Shown here: one piece after another, positions 12,338 through 24,787 of the stretch
Position numbering within the stretch: position 1 is the stretch's first letter
Layout: the number at the start of each line of letters is the position of its first letter
The notes under the pieces: model-generated
Database searches by the model: none
What the model was told of the DNA's origin: nothing
What the model saw: the letters and a program-made list of their open reading frames with translations, nothing else
Program-made: the position numbers and the translations under genes
Source: Pseudomonas indica NBRC 103045
Lineage (GTDB): Bacteria > Pseudomonadota > Gammaproteobacteria > Pseudomonadales > Pseudomonadaceae
Length of the DNA: 64,000 nucleotides
Direction of reading: 5' to 3'
Assembly (NCBI RefSeq): GCF_002091635.1
Contig: NZ_BDAC01000005.1
Location: 181,606 to 245,605, forward strand

Positions 12338-14605
12338 TCAAGCCAGTTCGGCGGTCGTTTCGTAGTCGAAGCTCAGCTCGCCATCCTTGATATCGATGTG
12401 CACAATGCCGCCATGCTCGGCCAATTCGCCGAACAGGATCTCTTCGGCCAGCGGACGCTTGATCTTGTCCTGGATCAGGCGAGCCATCGGACGAGCGCCC
12501 ATCTGCACATCGTAACCCCGCTCCGCCAGCCAGCCGCGCGCCGAATCGGTGACGTCGAGCTGCACGCGCTTGTCCTCCAACTGCGCCTGCAGCTCGGTGA
12601 GGAACTTGTCGACAATGCTCTTGATCACTTCGTGGCTCAACCGGCCGAACTGGATGATGGTATCCAGGCGGTTGCGGAATTCCGGCGTGAAGCTCTTCTT
12701 GATCACTTCCATCGCATCCGAGGAATGATCCTGCTGGGTGAAACCGATGGACGCCCGCGCAGCCGTTTCTGCCCCGGCATTGGTGGTCATGATCAGGATG
12801 ACGTTGCGGAAGTCCGCCTTGCGCCCGTTGTTATCGGTCAGGGTGCCATGGTCCATCACCTGCAACAGCAGGTTGAAGACTTCCGGGTGCGCCTTCTCGA
12901 TCTCATCCAGCAGCAGCACGCAGTGCGGCATCTTGGTGATCGCCTCGGTCAGCAGGCCACCCTGGTCGAACCCGACGTATCCGGGTGGCGCCCCGATCAG
13001 ACGGGACACCGTATGCCGCTCCATGTACTCGGACATATCGAAGCGGATCAATTCGATGCCCAGTGCCTTGGCCAATTGCCGTGCCGCCTCCGTCTTACCG
13101 ACGCCGGTCGGACCAGCGAAGAGGAAGGAGCCCACCGGCTTGTCCGGTGCCTTGAGGCCGGCGCGGGACAGCTTGATGGCCGTGGCCAGCGAATCGATAG
13201 CCGCATCCTGGCCGAATACCGTAAGTTTCAGGTCGCGCTCGAGATTACGCAGCAGCTCTTTGTCAGAGCTGTTCACGTGCTTCGGCGGAATTCGGGCGAT
13301 CTTCGCCACGATATCCTCGACCTGGGCCACCTCGATGCGCTTCAGGCGTTTGTCTTCAGGCTGTAAGCGCTGATAGGCACCGGCCTCGTCGATCACATCG
13401 ATCGCCTTGTCCGGCATGTGGCGATCGTTGATGTAACGGGCAGCTAGCTCTGCGGCCGCACGCAGCGCCTCATCGCTGTACTCGATGTGATGGTGCTGCT
13501 CGAAGCGGGCTTTCAGCCCCTTGAGGATTCCATAGGTGTCATCGACCGACGGCTCGGTCACGTCGACCTTCTGAAAGCGTCGAGCCAAGGCGCGGTCCTT
13601 CTCGAAGATGCCGCGGAATTCCTGGAAAGTGGTCGAGCCAATGCAGCGGATCTCGCCGGAGGAAAGCAGCGGCTTGAGCAGGTTCGACGCATCCATCACG
13701 CCACCGGAGGCCGCACCGGCACCGATGATGGTGTGAATTTCGTCGATGAAGAGAATCGCATGGGGCCGCTTGCGCAGCTCGTTGAGCAATGCCTTGAAGC
13801 GCTTCTCGAAGTCGCCGCGGTATTTGGTCCCCGCCAGCAACGCACCCAGGTCGAGTGAATACACCACGCTGTCGGAAAGCAGATCAGGCACCTGGCCATC
13901 GACAATCCGCTTGGCGAGACCTTCGGCAATGGCAGTCTTGCCGACACCGGCCTCACCGACCAGTAATGGATTGTTCTTGCGACGACGTGCCAGGATCTGG
14001 GCAACGCGCTCCACTTCGGATTCGCGCCCGACCAGCGGATCGATACGCCCCTGCCTGGCCAGCTCGTTCAGGTTGCTGGCGTAAGCATCCAGAGGATGGC
14101 CGGCAGAGGAGGCTTCGCCGCCCTCCTCGTCCTGCATGTCCTCATTGTCGGGTTGCTCGTTATGGCCTGGCACCTTGGAAATACCGTGAGCGATGTAGTT
14201 GACGACGTCGATGCGGGCCACGCTCTGCTGTTTGAGCAGAAAGACCGCCTGGCTTTCCTGCTCGCTGAAGATCGCCACCAGCACGTTGGCGCCGGTTACC
14301 TCGCGCTTGCCGGAACTCTGCACATGGAAGACCGCCCGCTGCAGAACCCTCTGGAATCCCAGGGTCGGCTGAGTCTCGCGGTCCTCATCGTGTTGCGGAA
14401 TCAACGGCGTGGTGGAATCGATGAACTCCTGCAGATCGCGCCGCAGCTTCTCCAGGTTGGACCCGCAGGCGCGCAGAACAGTTGCAGCGGCTTCGTTATC
14501 CAGCAGGGCCAGCAGGAGATGCTCAACCGTCATGAATTCATGGCGCTTGGAGCGAGCCTCCTTGAAGGCAAGATTGAGGGTGACTTCGAGCTCACGGTTC
14601 AACAT
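12338..14605 (-). CDS. clpA: ATP-dependent Clp protease ATPase subunit ClpA
   Basis: A 755-residue hexameric AAA+ unfoldase that feeds ClpP. It has the N-terminal Clp-N double repeat ([18 protein letters not shown]), a first AAA module with [13 protein letters not shown] near residue 210, and a second with [13 protein letters not shown] near residue 495. The IGL-type loop and C-terminal sensor-2 region complete it. Length equals E. coli ClpA (758). It is 29 bp downstream of its adaptor clpS, with which it is probably co-transcribed. Confidence 0.98.
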   Translation of the reverse strand: MLNRELEVTLNLAFKEARSKRHEFMTVEHLLLALLDNEAAATVLRACGSNLEKLRRDLQEFIDSTTPLIPQHDEDRETQPTLGFQRVLQRAVFHVQSSGKREVTGANVLVAIFSEQESQAVFLLKQQSVARIDVVNYIAHGISKVPGHNEQPDNEDMQDEEGGEASSAGHPLDAYASNLNELARQGRIDPLVGRESEVERVAQILARRRKNNPLLVGEAGVGKTAIAEGLAKRIVDGQVPDLLSDSVVYSLDLGALLAGTKYRGDFEKRFKALLNELRKRPHAILFIDEIHTIIGAGAASGGVMDASNLLKPLLSSGEIRCIGSTTFQEFRGIFEKDRALARRFQKVDVTEPSVDDTYGILKGLKARFEQHHHIEYSDEALRAAAELAARYINDRHMPDKAIDVIDEAGAYQRLQPEDKRLKRIEVAQVEDIVAKIARIPPKHVNSSDKELLRNLERDLKLTVFGQDAAIDSLATAIKLSRAGLKAPDKPVGSFLFAGPTGVGKTEAARQLAKALGIELIRFDMSEYMERHTVSRLIGAPPGYVGFDQGGLLTEAITKMPHCVLLLDEIEKAHPEVFNLLLQVMDHGTLTDNNGRKADFRNVILIMTTNAGAETAARASIGFTQQDHSSDAMEVIKKSFTPEFRNRLDTIIQFGRLSHEVIKSIVDKFLTELQAQLEDKRVQLDVTDSARGWLAERGYDVQMGARPMARLIQDKIKRPLAEEILFGELAEHGGIVHIDIKDGELSFDYETTAELA

Positions 14606-14634
14606 AGCTTCACCTCATACCCAAGCGGTCGGCG

Positions 14635-14997
14635 TTAACCGTCCTTCTCGATCTCACAGAGTAGCGGATGCTGGCTTTCCCTGGCGTACTGGTTGACCTG
14701 CATGGCCTTGGTCTCGGCGATATCGCGGGTAAACACTCCGCACACCGCCCGCCCCTCGGTATGGACGGTCAACATGATCTTGGTGGCCAGCTCCCGATTC
14801 AGGTTGAAAAACACCTCGAGCACCTCAACCACGAAATCCATGGGTGTGTAGTCATCGTTGAACATTACCACCTTGTACATCGGCGGCGCCTGCAACGTCG
14901 GCTTGGCTTCCTGTACGGCCAGGCCGGAGGAGTCGTCCTCATGCGTATCGGGACGGTCCTGATTGAATGTTAGTCGAATCTGACTGCTTGCACGCAT
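14635..14997 (-). CDS. clpS: ClpS adaptor (N-recognin)
   Basis: A 120-residue adaptor that binds N-degron residues and delivers substrates to ClpA. After a flexible N-terminal ~40 residues comes the core [20 protein letters not shown]. The substrate pocket includes Asn-Asp-Asp in FNDDYT and the MLTVHTEG His. It is transcribed with clpA and diverges from cspD across about 220 bp. Confidence 0.97.
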   Translation of the reverse strand: MRASSQIRLTFNQDRPDTHEDDSSGLAVQEAKPTLQAPPMYKVVMFNDDYTPMDFVVEVLEVFFNLNRELATKIMLTVHTEGRAVCGVFTRDIAETKAMQVNQYARESQHPLLCEIEKDG

Positions 14998-15221
14998 GCT
15001 GGAAAAAAGCTTCTGGTTGGATGAACACGGCTGCTTAGAGGGATTTTGACCGGCTTCTCAGCCAGGCGCAGCATTGTCTTGACTATCGGCAAAACAGTGT
15101 TACAAACAGAGGATACCCACTTAGGCGGGTACCAGGGGTTCCGCATCTGTCGACATGAGTCGGCGCGCGGAGTCGAAGTGGATGATACTCCATGATGGAG
15201 TCCTTGCAGAGGGATATCAGC

Positions 15222-15494
15222 ATGCTCAGCGGTAAGGTCAAGTGGTTCAACAACGCCAAGGGCTATGGATTCATCCTGGCTGACGGCCGAGATGAGGACC
15301 TATTCGCCCACTACTCGGCAATCCAAATGGACGGCTACAAAACCCTTAAAGCCGGTCAACTCGTGCGTTTCGATATCCTGCAAGGTCCGAAGGGCCTGCA
15401 CGCTATCAACATCTGCGCCGTCAATGCGACCGCCGATGAAGCCGCACCCGCAGTGGCCAGTAGCCAGACCCAGAGCAACCCGGTCGAAGCCTAG
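15222..15494 (+). CDS. cspD: Cold-shock-domain protein CspD
   Basis: A 90-residue OB-fold single-strand nucleic-acid-binding protein. The start is the ATG at 15222 (MLSGKVKWFNNAKGYGFI), preceded by GAGGG; longer in-frame starts upstream are unsupported. RNP1-like KGYGFI and RNP2-like DLFAHYS motifs are intact. Family members inhibit replication in stationary phase in E. coli. The clpS-cspD divergence is conserved. A long leader (about 220 bp from clpS) may hold post-transcriptional control, as is common for csp genes. Confidence 0.95.
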   Translation: MLSGKVKWFNNAKGYGFILADGRDEDLFAHYSAIQMDGYKTLKAGQLVRFDILQGPKGLHAINICAVNATADEAAPAVASSQTQSNPVEA

Positions 15495-15514
15495 GCCGGA
15501 GATCGCTCAAATTG

Positions 15515-15544
15515 AAAAGGCCGGTCATTCGACCGGCCTTTTTG
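15515..15544. terminator. Rho-independent terminator between cspD and icd
   Basis: AAAAGGCCGGTC-ATTC-GACCGGCCTTTTT is a perfect stem with A and T tracts on its two sides. It lies between the convergent cspD and icd stops and probably serves both. Confidence 0.92.
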
Positions 15545-15559
15545 TTACCGCTTATCGGC

Positions 15560-16816
15560 TCACATGTGCGAGATCATGGCGTCGCCGAACTCGGAGCAAG
15601 ACATCAGCTTGGCGCCGTCCATCAGACGCTCGAAGTCGTAGGTCACGGTCTTCGCGCCGATGGCGCCGTTCATGCCCTTGATGATCAGGTCGGCGGCTTC
15701 GCCCCAACCCATGTGGCGCAGCATCATCTCGGCAGAGAGGATGACCGAACCCGGGTTGACCTTGTCCTGGCCAGCATACTTCGGCGCAGTACCGTGCGTA
15801 GCTTCGAACATGGCCACGGAGTCGGACAGGTTGGCCCCCGGCGCGATACCGATACCACCCACCTCGGCCGCCAAGGCGTCGGACAGGTAGTCGCCGTTCA
15901 GGTTGAGGGTGGCGATCACGTCGTATTCAGCCGGACGCAGCAGAATCTGCTGCAGCATGGCGTCGGCGATCACGTCCTTGACCACGATATTCTTGCCGGT
16001 CTTCGGGTTCTTGAACTGCATCCACGGGCCGCCGTCCAGCAGCTCGGCGCCGAACTCGTCGCGAGCGATTTCGTAGCCCCACTCTTTGAAGGCACCTTCG
16101 GTGAACTTCATGATGTTGCCCTTGTGAACGATGGTCACGGAGCTGCGATCATTGTCCACGGCGTACTGCAGGGCCTTGCGAACCAGACGCTTGGTACCGG
16201 CTTCGGAAACCGGCTTGATGCCGATACCGCACATGTCGGTGAAGCGGATCTTCTTGACGCCCATTTCCTCGGTGAGGAACTTGATGATCTTCTCGGCTTC
16301 CGGGGTGCCGGCTTTCCATTCGACGCCGGCGTAGATGTCTTCGGAGTTCTCGCGGAAGATCACCATGTCCACGTTGCCGGGTTTCTTCACCGGGCTGGGC
16401 ACACCTTCGAACCAGCGCACCGGGCGCAGGCAGACGTAGAGATCCAGCTCCTGGCGCAGGGCCACGTTCAGCGAGCGGATGCCACCACCGACCGGGGTGG
16501 TCAGCGGGCCCTTGATGGAGACGACGTAGTCACGCACCGCCTCGAGGGTTTCTTTCGGCAGCCAGGTGTCCTGGTCGTATACCTGGGTCGCTTTCTCGCC
16601 GGCGTAGACTTCCATCCAGGCAATCTTGCGCTCGCCGCCGTAGGCTTTCTCGACGGCGGCATCCACCACCTTGATCATCACCGGGCTGATATCGACACCG
16701 ATGCCGTCACCCTCGATGAACGGGATGATCGGGTTGTTCGGCACGTTCAGGGACATGTCGGCATTAACGGTGATTTTGTCACCGTTCGCAGGCACCTGGA
16801 TCTTTTGGTATCCCAT
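15560..16816 (-). CDS. icd: NADP-dependent isocitrate dehydrogenase
   Basis: A 418-residue dimeric TCA enzyme converting isocitrate to 2-oxoglutarate and CO2. It has the family entry [15 protein letters not shown], the phosphorylatable serine in [13 protein letters not shown] (E. coli Ser113 equivalent), and [19 protein letters not shown] for the cofactor. The adenine site Lys/Tyr pattern fits NADP. Phosphorylation at that Ser by AceK would divert flux to isocitrate lyase, encoded 9 kb away. In P. aeruginosa I recall a second, monomeric idh gene next door; none is present here. Confidence 0.97.
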   Translation of the reverse strand: MGYQKIQVPANGDKITVNADMSLNVPNNPIIPFIEGDGIGVDISPVMIKVVDAAVEKAYGGERKIAWMEVYAGEKATQVYDQDTWLPKETLEAVRDYVVSIKGPLTTPVGGGIRSLNVALRQELDLYVCLRPVRWFEGVPSPVKKPGNVDMVIFRENSEDIYAGVEWKAGTPEAEKIIKFLTEEMGVKKIRFTDMCGIGIKPVSEAGTKRLVRKALQYAVDNDRSSVTIVHKGNIMKFTEGAFKEWGYEIARDEFGAELLDGGPWMQFKNPKTGKNIVVKDVIADAMLQQILLRPAEYDVIATLNLNGDYLSDALAAEVGGIGIAPGANLSDSVAMFEATHGTAPKYAGQDKVNPGSVILSAEMMLRHMGWGEAADLIIKGMNGAIGAKTVTYDFERLMDGAKLMSCSEFGDAMISHM

Positions 16817-17125
16817 GCTGGACTCCGTTGTTTTTCGTGGTCTGACATCCTGCCACGCGGATGGCGTGGCAGATGGATCTTTGGGTCGCGGAAAGGCGGG
16901 CCATTCTTGTAGTTTTTCTACAGAAAGTCACGCATTTTCCACTACCCGCCATAGCGGGAAACAGACGCTAGCCCTTCCCGCACAGTGCTTTCGCAAACAT
17001 GTAGTCGTAGCCACACGAATGCTACAAGTCTTGAGTGGGGCGCCCTTCATCCTAGCAGCTCAACCTTGGATTGCCCCTTCCCTCATGGAGGTAGGTAACA
17101 TGCCGACACTCAGACGGAGAAACCT
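16817..17125. other. Intergenic region between divergent icd and nudix genes
   Basis: The 309-bp gap must hold both divergent promoters. It contains TGTAG-TTTTT-CTACA (16908-16922) and a second, widely spaced TGTAG/CTACA pair (17000-17004 and 17032-17036), which could be regulator half-sites. No small gene was recognised. Confidence 0.4.
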
Positions 17126-17572
17126 ATGCGCTTTACCCCCCATGTCACAGTTGCCACCGTGGTGGAAGACCAGGGCCGCTTTCTTCTGGTCGAGGAAGTC
17201 GCCGATGGGCGCGCCGTATTTAACCAGCCTGCTGGCCATTTGGAAGCCGACGAAAGTCTCACACAGGCAGCCTTGCGCGAAACCCTCGAAGAAACCGGCT
17301 GGGATGTGGAGCTGACCGCGGTCACCGGAATCTACCTGTACACCGCCCCCAGCAATGGCGTGACCTACCAGCGTGTCTGCTTCGCGGCCCGCCCGCTACG
17401 CCAGCGCCAGAATCATCTGCTGGATGAAGGCATCATCGGCCCGCGCTGGCTCACCCGCGAGGAACTCGCTGCACAACCCGAACGCTGGCGGAGCGAACTG
17501 GTGCTGCGCTGTATCGATGACTACCTCGTCAAGGAACGCTACCCGCTGGAACTGATCCGGGATTCCGCCTGA
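17126..17572 (+). CDS. nudJ: Nudix hydrolase, NudJ-like
   Basis: A 148-residue Nudix enzyme. The Nudix box is complete: G-x5-E-x7-REUxEExGU is seen as GHLEADESLTQAALRETLEE followed by TGW, near residues 38-60. NudJ enzymes hydrolyse nucleoside tri- and diphosphates and HMP-PP. The nudJ-mnmA-hflD-purB order is the same as in E. coli, which supports NudJ over other Nudix types. mnmA follows by 43 bp. Confidence 0.88.
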   Translation: MRFTPHVTVATVVEDQGRFLLVEEVADGRAVFNQPAGHLEADESLTQAALRETLEETGWDVELTAVTGIYLYTAPSNGVTYQRVCFAARPLRQRQNHLLDEGIIGPRWLTREELAAQPERWRSELVLRCIDDYLVKERYPLELIRDSA

Positions 17573-17615
17573 GTCGCCCTCCCGACCCCGGCCCTGATAG
17601 AATCGTCGTCTTTTC

Positions 17616-18755
17616 ATGCAGTCAGCATTCAGACCTATGCACGATCCAGCCCATACCCGCGTCATCGTCGGCATGTCCGGCGGTGTGGACTCGTCCGTTT
17701 CCGCCCTCCTGCTGCTCGAGCAGGGATATCAGGTGGAAGGCCTGTTCATGAAGAACTGGGAAGAGGATGACGGCACCGAATACTGCACCGCCAAGGAAGA
17801 CCTGGCCGACGCACAGGCCGTCTGCGACAAGATCGGCATCAAGCTGCACACCGCCAACTTCGCGGCCGAGTACTGGGATAACGTCTTCGAACACTTCCTC
17901 GCAGAATACAAGGCCGGGCGCACACCGAATCCGGACATCCTTTGCAATCGCGAGATCAAATTCAAGGCCTTCCTCGACTATGCATTGATGCTGGGCGCCG
18001 ACCTGATCGCGACCGGTCATTATGTGCGCCGGCGCGACATCGACGGTCGCACCGAACTCCTCAAGGGGCTGGACCCGAACAAGGACCAGAGCTACTTCCT
18101 CCACGCCGTCGGCGGCGAACAGATCGCCCGCACGCTGTTCCCGGTCGGCGAACTGGAAAAACCCGAGGTCCGCGCCATCGCCGAACGCTATGGCCTGGCC
18201 ACGGCAAAGAAAAAGGATTCCACCGGCATCTGCTTCATCGGTGAGCGCCGCTTCAGCGACTTCCTCAAGCAATACCTGCCGGCCCAGCCCGGCAACATCG
18301 AAACCACCGACGGCGAAGTCATCGGCCGCCATCACGGCCTGATGTACCACACCATCGGCCAGCGCCAGGGCCTCGGCATTGGCGGCATGAAGGACGCCAG
18401 CGATGAGCCCTGGTATGTGCTGGCCAAGGACGTGGCCCGCAATGTCCTGGTGGTCGGCCAGGGCAACGAACATCCCTGGCTGTTCTCCCGGGCACTGTCT
18501 GCATCCGAGATTTTCTGGGTCAACCCGGTGGACCTGAACAGCCCGCGCCGTCTGACGGCGAAAGTGCGCTACCGCCAGAGCGACCAGGCCTGCACGTTGG
18601 AGCGGACCGCAGACGGCTATCGGGCGATCTTCGACGAGCCGCAGCGGGCCGTCACTCCGGGGCAGTCCGTGGTGTTCTACGACGGAGAGGTATGCCTGGG
18701 TGGCGGCGTGATCGAAACGGCCACGCCGTGGGATGACGAGGTGCGCCGTCCATGA
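17616..18755 (+). CDS. mnmA: tRNA-specific 2-thiouridylase MnmA
   Basis: A 379-residue (or 372 if the ATG at 17637 is used) enzyme that thiolates U34 of tRNA Lys, Glu and Gln. The PP-loop [15 protein letters not shown] binds ATP, and the two catalytic cysteines are in [12 protein letters not shown] and [12 protein letters not shown]. Neither start has a clear ribosome site, so the exact N-terminus is open. The stop overlaps the hflD start by 4 bp (ATGA). Confidence 0.96.
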   Translation: MQSAFRPMHDPAHTRVIVGMSGGVDSSVSALLLLEQGYQVEGLFMKNWEEDDGTEYCTAKEDLADAQAVCDKIGIKLHTANFAAEYWDNVFEHFLAEYKAGRTPNPDILCNREIKFKAFLDYALMLGADLIATGHYVRRRDIDGRTELLKGLDPNKDQSYFLHAVGGEQIARTLFPVGELEKPEVRAIAERYGLATAKKKDSTGICFIGERRFSDFLKQYLPAQPGNIETTDGEVIGRHHGLMYHTIGQRQGLGIGGMKDASDEPWYVLAKDVARNVLVVGQGNEHPWLFSRALSASEIFWVNPVDLNSPRRLTAKVRYRQSDQACTLERTADGYRAIFDEPQRAVTPGQSVVFYDGEVCLGGGVIETATPWDDEVRRP

Positions 18756-19371
18756 CTCCGACCCAGGAACAACTGGTGGCGCTCGGCGCGGTGTTCAACG
18801 CCGCCGCACTGGCGGACAAGGTCGCCAAGACCGGCCAGATCAGCGAAGCAGCTCTGGGCTGCATGCTCGGCAGCCTGTTGGTGCGCGATCCCAAGGACAC
18901 CCTGGAGGTCTACGGCGGAGACGACCTCAACCTGCGTGAGGGCTACCGCGCCCTGGCCAGCGCCCTGGAGCGCGATCCGACCAGTTTGCAGCGCGAGCCC
19001 CTGCGCTATGCGCTGGGCCTGCTCGGCCTGGAGCGCCAACTGGCCAAGCGCGACGACATGCTGCAAGTGATCGGCAGCCGTCTCGATCAGATCCAGCAGC
19101 AGGTGCAGCATTTCGGGCTGACGCACGAGAATGTGATCGCGGCCTGCGGCGGACTCTACCAGGACACGCTGAGCACCTTTCGCCAGCGCATCCAGGTCCA
19201 TGGCGACATGCGCTACCTGCAGCAGGCCGGCAATGCGGCGAAAATCCGCGCCCTGCTCCTGGCCGGCATTCGCTCCGCCCGCCTCTGGCGCCAACTGGGC
19301 GGCAACCGCTGGCAACTGGTTTTCGGCCGGCGCAAGCTGCTGACGAACCTCTACCCGCTACTTCGCGGCTG

Positions 19372-19372
<1 letters not shown>
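18752..19372 (+). CDS. hflD: High-frequency lysogenisation protein HflD homologue
   Basis: A 206-residue, mostly helical, membrane-peripheral protein. The start [20 protein letters not shown] and the mid-protein [14 protein letters not shown] are typical of HflD (YcfC). In E. coli it binds lambda CII; its role in Pseudomonas is unknown. It overlaps mnmA by 4 bp and its last base is the first base of the transporter start, so the three genes look translationally coupled. Confidence 0.9.
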
Positions 19373-21694
<2,322 letters not shown>

Positions 21695-21710
21695 TCGATA
21701 CCTCTCTTTT

Positions 21711-21737
21711 GCACGCCCGGCTGTGCCGGGCGTTTTT
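21711..21737 (+). terminator. Terminator after purB
   Basis: CGCCCGGC-TGT-GCCGGGCG followed by TTTTT lies 17 bp after the purB stop and just before roxA. It is a strong hairpin, so roxA probably has its own promoter or depends on readthrough. Confidence 0.88.
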
Positions 21738-21754
21738 ATTTCAAGGGCTTAGCC

Positions 21755-22921
21755 ATGAATCCTGATACTCCACTGCAACTGCTCGGCGGCCTGACATCCC
21801 GCGAATTCCTGCGCGACTACTGGCAGCAGAAACCCCTCCTGATCCGCCAGGCCCTGCCCGGCTTCGAAAGCCCGATCACGCCGGACGAACTGGCCGGCCT
21901 CTCCCTCGAAGAAGAAGTCGAATCGCGATTGGTCATCGAACATGGCGAGCGTCCGTGGGAATTGCGCCGCGGTCCGTTCGCCGAAGACACCTTCAGTCAA
22001 CTGCCGGAGCGCGAATGGACGCTGCTGGTACAGGCGGTCGATCAGTTCGTTCCCGAAGTCGCCGAATTGCTGGAGCATTTCCGTTTCCTGCCGAGCTGGC
22101 GCATCGACGACGTCATGATCAGCTTCGCCGCACCTGGCGGCGGTGTCGGCCCGCACTATGACAATTACGACGTGTTCCTGCTCCAAGCCCACGGTCGTCG
22201 CCACTGGCGGATCGGCCAGATGTGCGATGCAGACAGCCCGCTCCTGGAGCACTCGGACCTGCGTATTCTTTCCGACTTTCAGGGCACCGACGAATGGGTA
22301 CTGGAGCCCGGCGACATGCTTTACCTCCCGCCGCGCCTGGCACATCTGGGTACTGCGGTGGATGACTGCATGACCTACTCGGTCGGCTTCCGCGCGCCCA
22401 GCGCCGCCGAAGTACTGACCCACTTCACCGACTTCCTCGCCCAATTCCTGCCGGATGAAGATCGCTACAGCGATGCCGGAATCGAGCCGAGCGGAGACCC
22501 GCACCAGATTCAGCTCGACGCGCTGGACCGCCTGAAAGCTTTGCTGCAGGAGCATATGAGCGACGAGCGGCTACTGCTCACCTGGTTCGGCCAGTTCATG
22601 ACCGAGCCGCGCTATCCCGAACTGGTCGCGGGCGAGGAGCTGCAACTGGACGATTTCATCCAGGCCCTGGAAGACGGCGCCGTCCTGGTACGCAACCCCA
22701 GCGCACGCCTGGCATGGAGCGAAGTGGACATCGGCCTGCTGCTGTTCGCCAGCGGTCAGAGCCGGTTGCTGCCGAGCCATTTGCGTGAATTGTTGAAGTC
22801 GATCTGCTCGGCCGATGCGTTGCATCTGGATAATCTCGGTCAATGGCTGGCCGACGAGGATGGGCGTAATCTTCTCTGGGAACTGGTCAAGCAAGGTAGT
22901 CTGGAGTTTGCCGATGAGTGA
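21755..22921 (+). CDS. roxA: Ribosomal protein uL16 arginine 3-hydroxylase (RoxA/YcfD)
   Basis: A 388-residue JmjC-type Fe(II)/2-oxoglutarate oxygenase that hydroxylates an arginine of ribosomal protein uL16. The iron-binding HxD is seen in GVGPHYDNYDVFLLQ near residue 132, followed by the GRRHWRIG strand and the distal His in LPPRLAHLGTAVDD. The C-terminal winged-helix dimerisation part is present, and length matches the E. coli enzyme (373). The GNAT start overlaps its last 8 bp. Confidence 0.92.
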   Translation: MNPDTPLQLLGGLTSREFLRDYWQQKPLLIRQALPGFESPITPDELAGLSLEEEVESRLVIEHGERPWELRRGPFAEDTFSQLPEREWTLLVQAVDQFVPEVAELLEHFRFLPSWRIDDVMISFAAPGGGVGPHYDNYDVFLLQAHGRRHWRIGQMCDADSPLLEHSDLRILSDFQGTDEWVLEPGDMLYLPPRLAHLGTAVDDCMTYSVGFRAPSAAEVLTHFTDFLAQFLPDEDRYSDAGIEPSGDPHQIQLDALDRLKALLQEHMSDERLLLTWFGQFMTEPRYPELVAGEELQLDDFIQALEDGAVLVRNPSARLAWSEVDIGLLLFASGQSRLLPSHLRELLKSICSADALHLDNLGQWLADEDGRNLLWELVKQGSLEFADE

Positions 22922-23339
22922 TATCCATGTCCGCGTCGCCAGCTGGCAGAAGGATATTGCCGATCTCCGCCGTATCCGCGAGACCGTCTTCATCGCCGAG
23001 CAAGCGGTCCCGCCGGAGCTGGAATGGGACTCCGACGACGCCAACGCCGTGCACTTCCTGGCCTTCGAAGGCGACTACGCCATCGGTACTGCCCGCCTGT
23101 TGCCGGACGGCCACATCGGCCGGGTCGCCGTGCTCAAGGACTGGCGTGGTTTGAAAGTCGGCGATGCACTGCTGCGCGCGGTGATCGCCGAGGCCGAACG
23201 CCAAGGGCTGAAGGCGCAACGGCTGAGTGCCCAGGTCCACGCCACGCCGTTCTACGAAAAACACGGCTTCCGGATCGTCAGTGACGAATTCCTCGAAGCC
23301 GGCATTCCCCATGTGGACATGCTGCGCGAAAGCGCCTGA
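22914..23339 (+). CDS. GNAT-family N-acetyltransferase (ElaA-like)
   Basis: A 141-residue acetyltransferase. The start MSDIHVRVASWQKDI overlaps roxA by 8 bp. The acetyl-CoA loop is in HIGRVAVLKDWRGLKVGDAL (R/Q-x-x-G-x-G/A-like), followed by the LSAQVHATPFYEKHGF block typical of GNATs that act on small molecules or N-termini. The substrate is unknown. Tight coupling to roxA suggests co-expression, not necessarily shared function. Confidence 0.88.
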   Translation: MSDIHVRVASWQKDIADLRRIRETVFIAEQAVPPELEWDSDDANAVHFLAFEGDYAIGTARLLPDGHIGRVAVLKDWRGLKVGDALLRAVIAEAERQGLKAQRLSAQVHATPFYEKHGFRIVSDEFLEAGIPHVDMLRESA

Positions 23340-23345
23340 GGCTCC

Positions 23346-23981
23346 ATGAACGAAGACGCCCCGCAAGGAACCGACCTGCCCGAGGAAGCCGAGCTTCCGG
23401 CCATCGAATTCCAGTCGCCGGGGCGCTTCGCCGTGCACAATCCGCAACCCGACCTGCCGGAAGCCGAGGCATGGGAATCCGCGCCCTTCCTGCTGGGCCG
23501 CCACGGCTCGCTGGAACGCTTCGCCCAGCCCCATGAAGCCAGGGCCCATGCTCTGGCTCTGCTGAGCCAGGCACAACGCAGCATCAACCTGTACAGCGAC
23601 GACCTGGAGCCCTGGCTCTATCACCACAGCAGTATCCAGGATGTCTGTACCCGCTTTCTCCTGGTCCATCCGCGCAATCGCCTGCGCATACTGCTCCGCG
23701 ATACCACTCGTGCGGTGAGAGATGGCCATCGCCTGATCACCCTGGCGCGACGGCTGTCGAGCAACTGCCAGATTCGCAAACTTCACCCGGACTACCCCAC
23801 AGAGGAGTCCGCCTACCTGCTGATCGACGATCGCGGCCTCTTGCTGCGACCGCAGCTCGACCAGTATGCCGGCTATGCGCTGTACAACGACCCCGGACGG
23901 GTCCGTCTGCGCCAGGCGCAGTTCAACCAGGCCTGGGATACCAGCATTACCGACCCCGATCTACGGAGCTTCCTGCTATGA
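23346..23981 (+). CDS. PLD-like domain protein without HKD motifs (DUF7931-type)
   Basis: A 211-residue cytosolic protein. From residue ~55 it looks like one half of a phospholipase D fold: helix with ALALLSQAQRSINLYSDDLE, strand RLRILLRDTTRAVRDGHRL, and the closing YLLIDDRGLLLRP. The HxK(x)4D catalytic motif is missing, so it is unlikely to be a phosphodiesterase. It starts 6 bp after the GNAT gene and overlaps the secretin-like gene by 4 bp, so the three form one transcription unit with roxA. Function unknown. Confidence 0.7.
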   Translation: MNEDAPQGTDLPEEAELPAIEFQSPGRFAVHNPQPDLPEAEAWESAPFLLGRHGSLERFAQPHEARAHALALLSQAQRSINLYSDDLEPWLYHHSSIQDVCTRFLLVHPRNRLRILLRDTTRAVRDGHRLITLARRLSSNCQIRKLHPDYPTEESAYLLIDDRGLLLRPQLDQYAGYALYNDPGRVRLRQAQFNQAWDTSITDPDLRSFLL

Positions 23982-24787
23982 CGCCACGCGCGCTGTTCGC
24001 TGCCCTGCTGCTCGCTGTCTGCCTGCCGCTACAGGCTGCAACGGAGGTCATCCCGCTCAACTACCGGACGGCCGAAGACGTCATGCCGGTGGTCCAGTCG
24101 GTGCTGGGTGGCGAAGGCAAGGTGACGGCCTACGGCAATCAACTGATCGTCAATGCATCGCCCGCTAAAATCCAAGAGCTTCGTGACCTCCTTTCCCAAC
24201 TGGATACCCAACCGCGGCGTCTGCTGATCACCGTGGATACCAGCGACTCCAACTACCAAGACGACCGTGGCTATGCCGTCGACGGCACTATCAGCAGCGG
24301 CGGCGTGCGCATCGACAGTGGGCGCGGAGAAGTCAACGGCCGCGATCAGGTACGCATCATCCGCCGCAGCACCGACAGCCGCAGCGGAGGCACCCAGCAG
24401 GTCCAGGCGACCGAGGGCTACCCGGCGCTGATCCAGATCGGCCAAAGCGTTCCCCTCACCTCCACCAGCGTCGGACCATACGGCCAGGTCTACCAGGAAA
24501 CGCACTACCGCAACGTCACCCAGGGCTTTTATGTCACCGCCAGCCTCACCGGCGATATCGTCCACGTGAGCATCAGCAGCAACCGCGACCGTTTGAGCCA
24601 GAACATGCCGGGTGCCATCGACATCCAGAGCACCGATACCCGCGTCAGCGGCCGGCTCGGTGAATGGATCACCCTGGGCGGCGTCAATGAAAGCAGCCAG
24701 GCCGATCAGAGCGGCTTCGTCCGCCGTCACAGCACCCAGGGACGCAACGACATGACCCTCCGCCTGAAAGTCGAAACCCTCGACTGA
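23978..24787 (+). CDS. Secretin-like periplasmic protein (N1 domain plus partial secretin region)
   Basis: A 269-residue exported protein with signal peptide MTPRALFAALLLAVCLPLQA. Residues ~23-80 match a secretin N1/NolW-like domain (VIPLNYRTAEDVMPVVQSVL, then QLIVNASPAKIQELRDLL). Residues ~150-205 resemble the start of the secretin beta domain (ALIQIGQSVPLTSTSV, then YRNVTQGFYVTASLTG). The protein stops well before the gate and membrane-spanning strands expected of a full secretin (over 400 residues), and no type II/IV secretion genes are near. A periplasmic scaffold or decoy role is possible; the true function is unknown. Confidence 0.7.
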   Translation: MTPRALFAALLLAVCLPLQAATEVIPLNYRTAEDVMPVVQSVLGGEGKVTAYGNQLIVNASPAKIQELRDLLSQLDTQPRRLLITVDTSDSNYQDDRGYAVDGTISSGGVRIDSGRGEVNGRDQVRIIRRSTDSRSGGTQQVQATEGYPALIQIGQSVPLTSTSVGPYGQVYQETHYRNVTQGFYVTASLTGDIVHVSISSNRDRLSQNMPGAIDIQSTDTRVSGRLGEWITLGGVNESSQADQSGFVRRHSTQGRNDMTLRLKVETLD

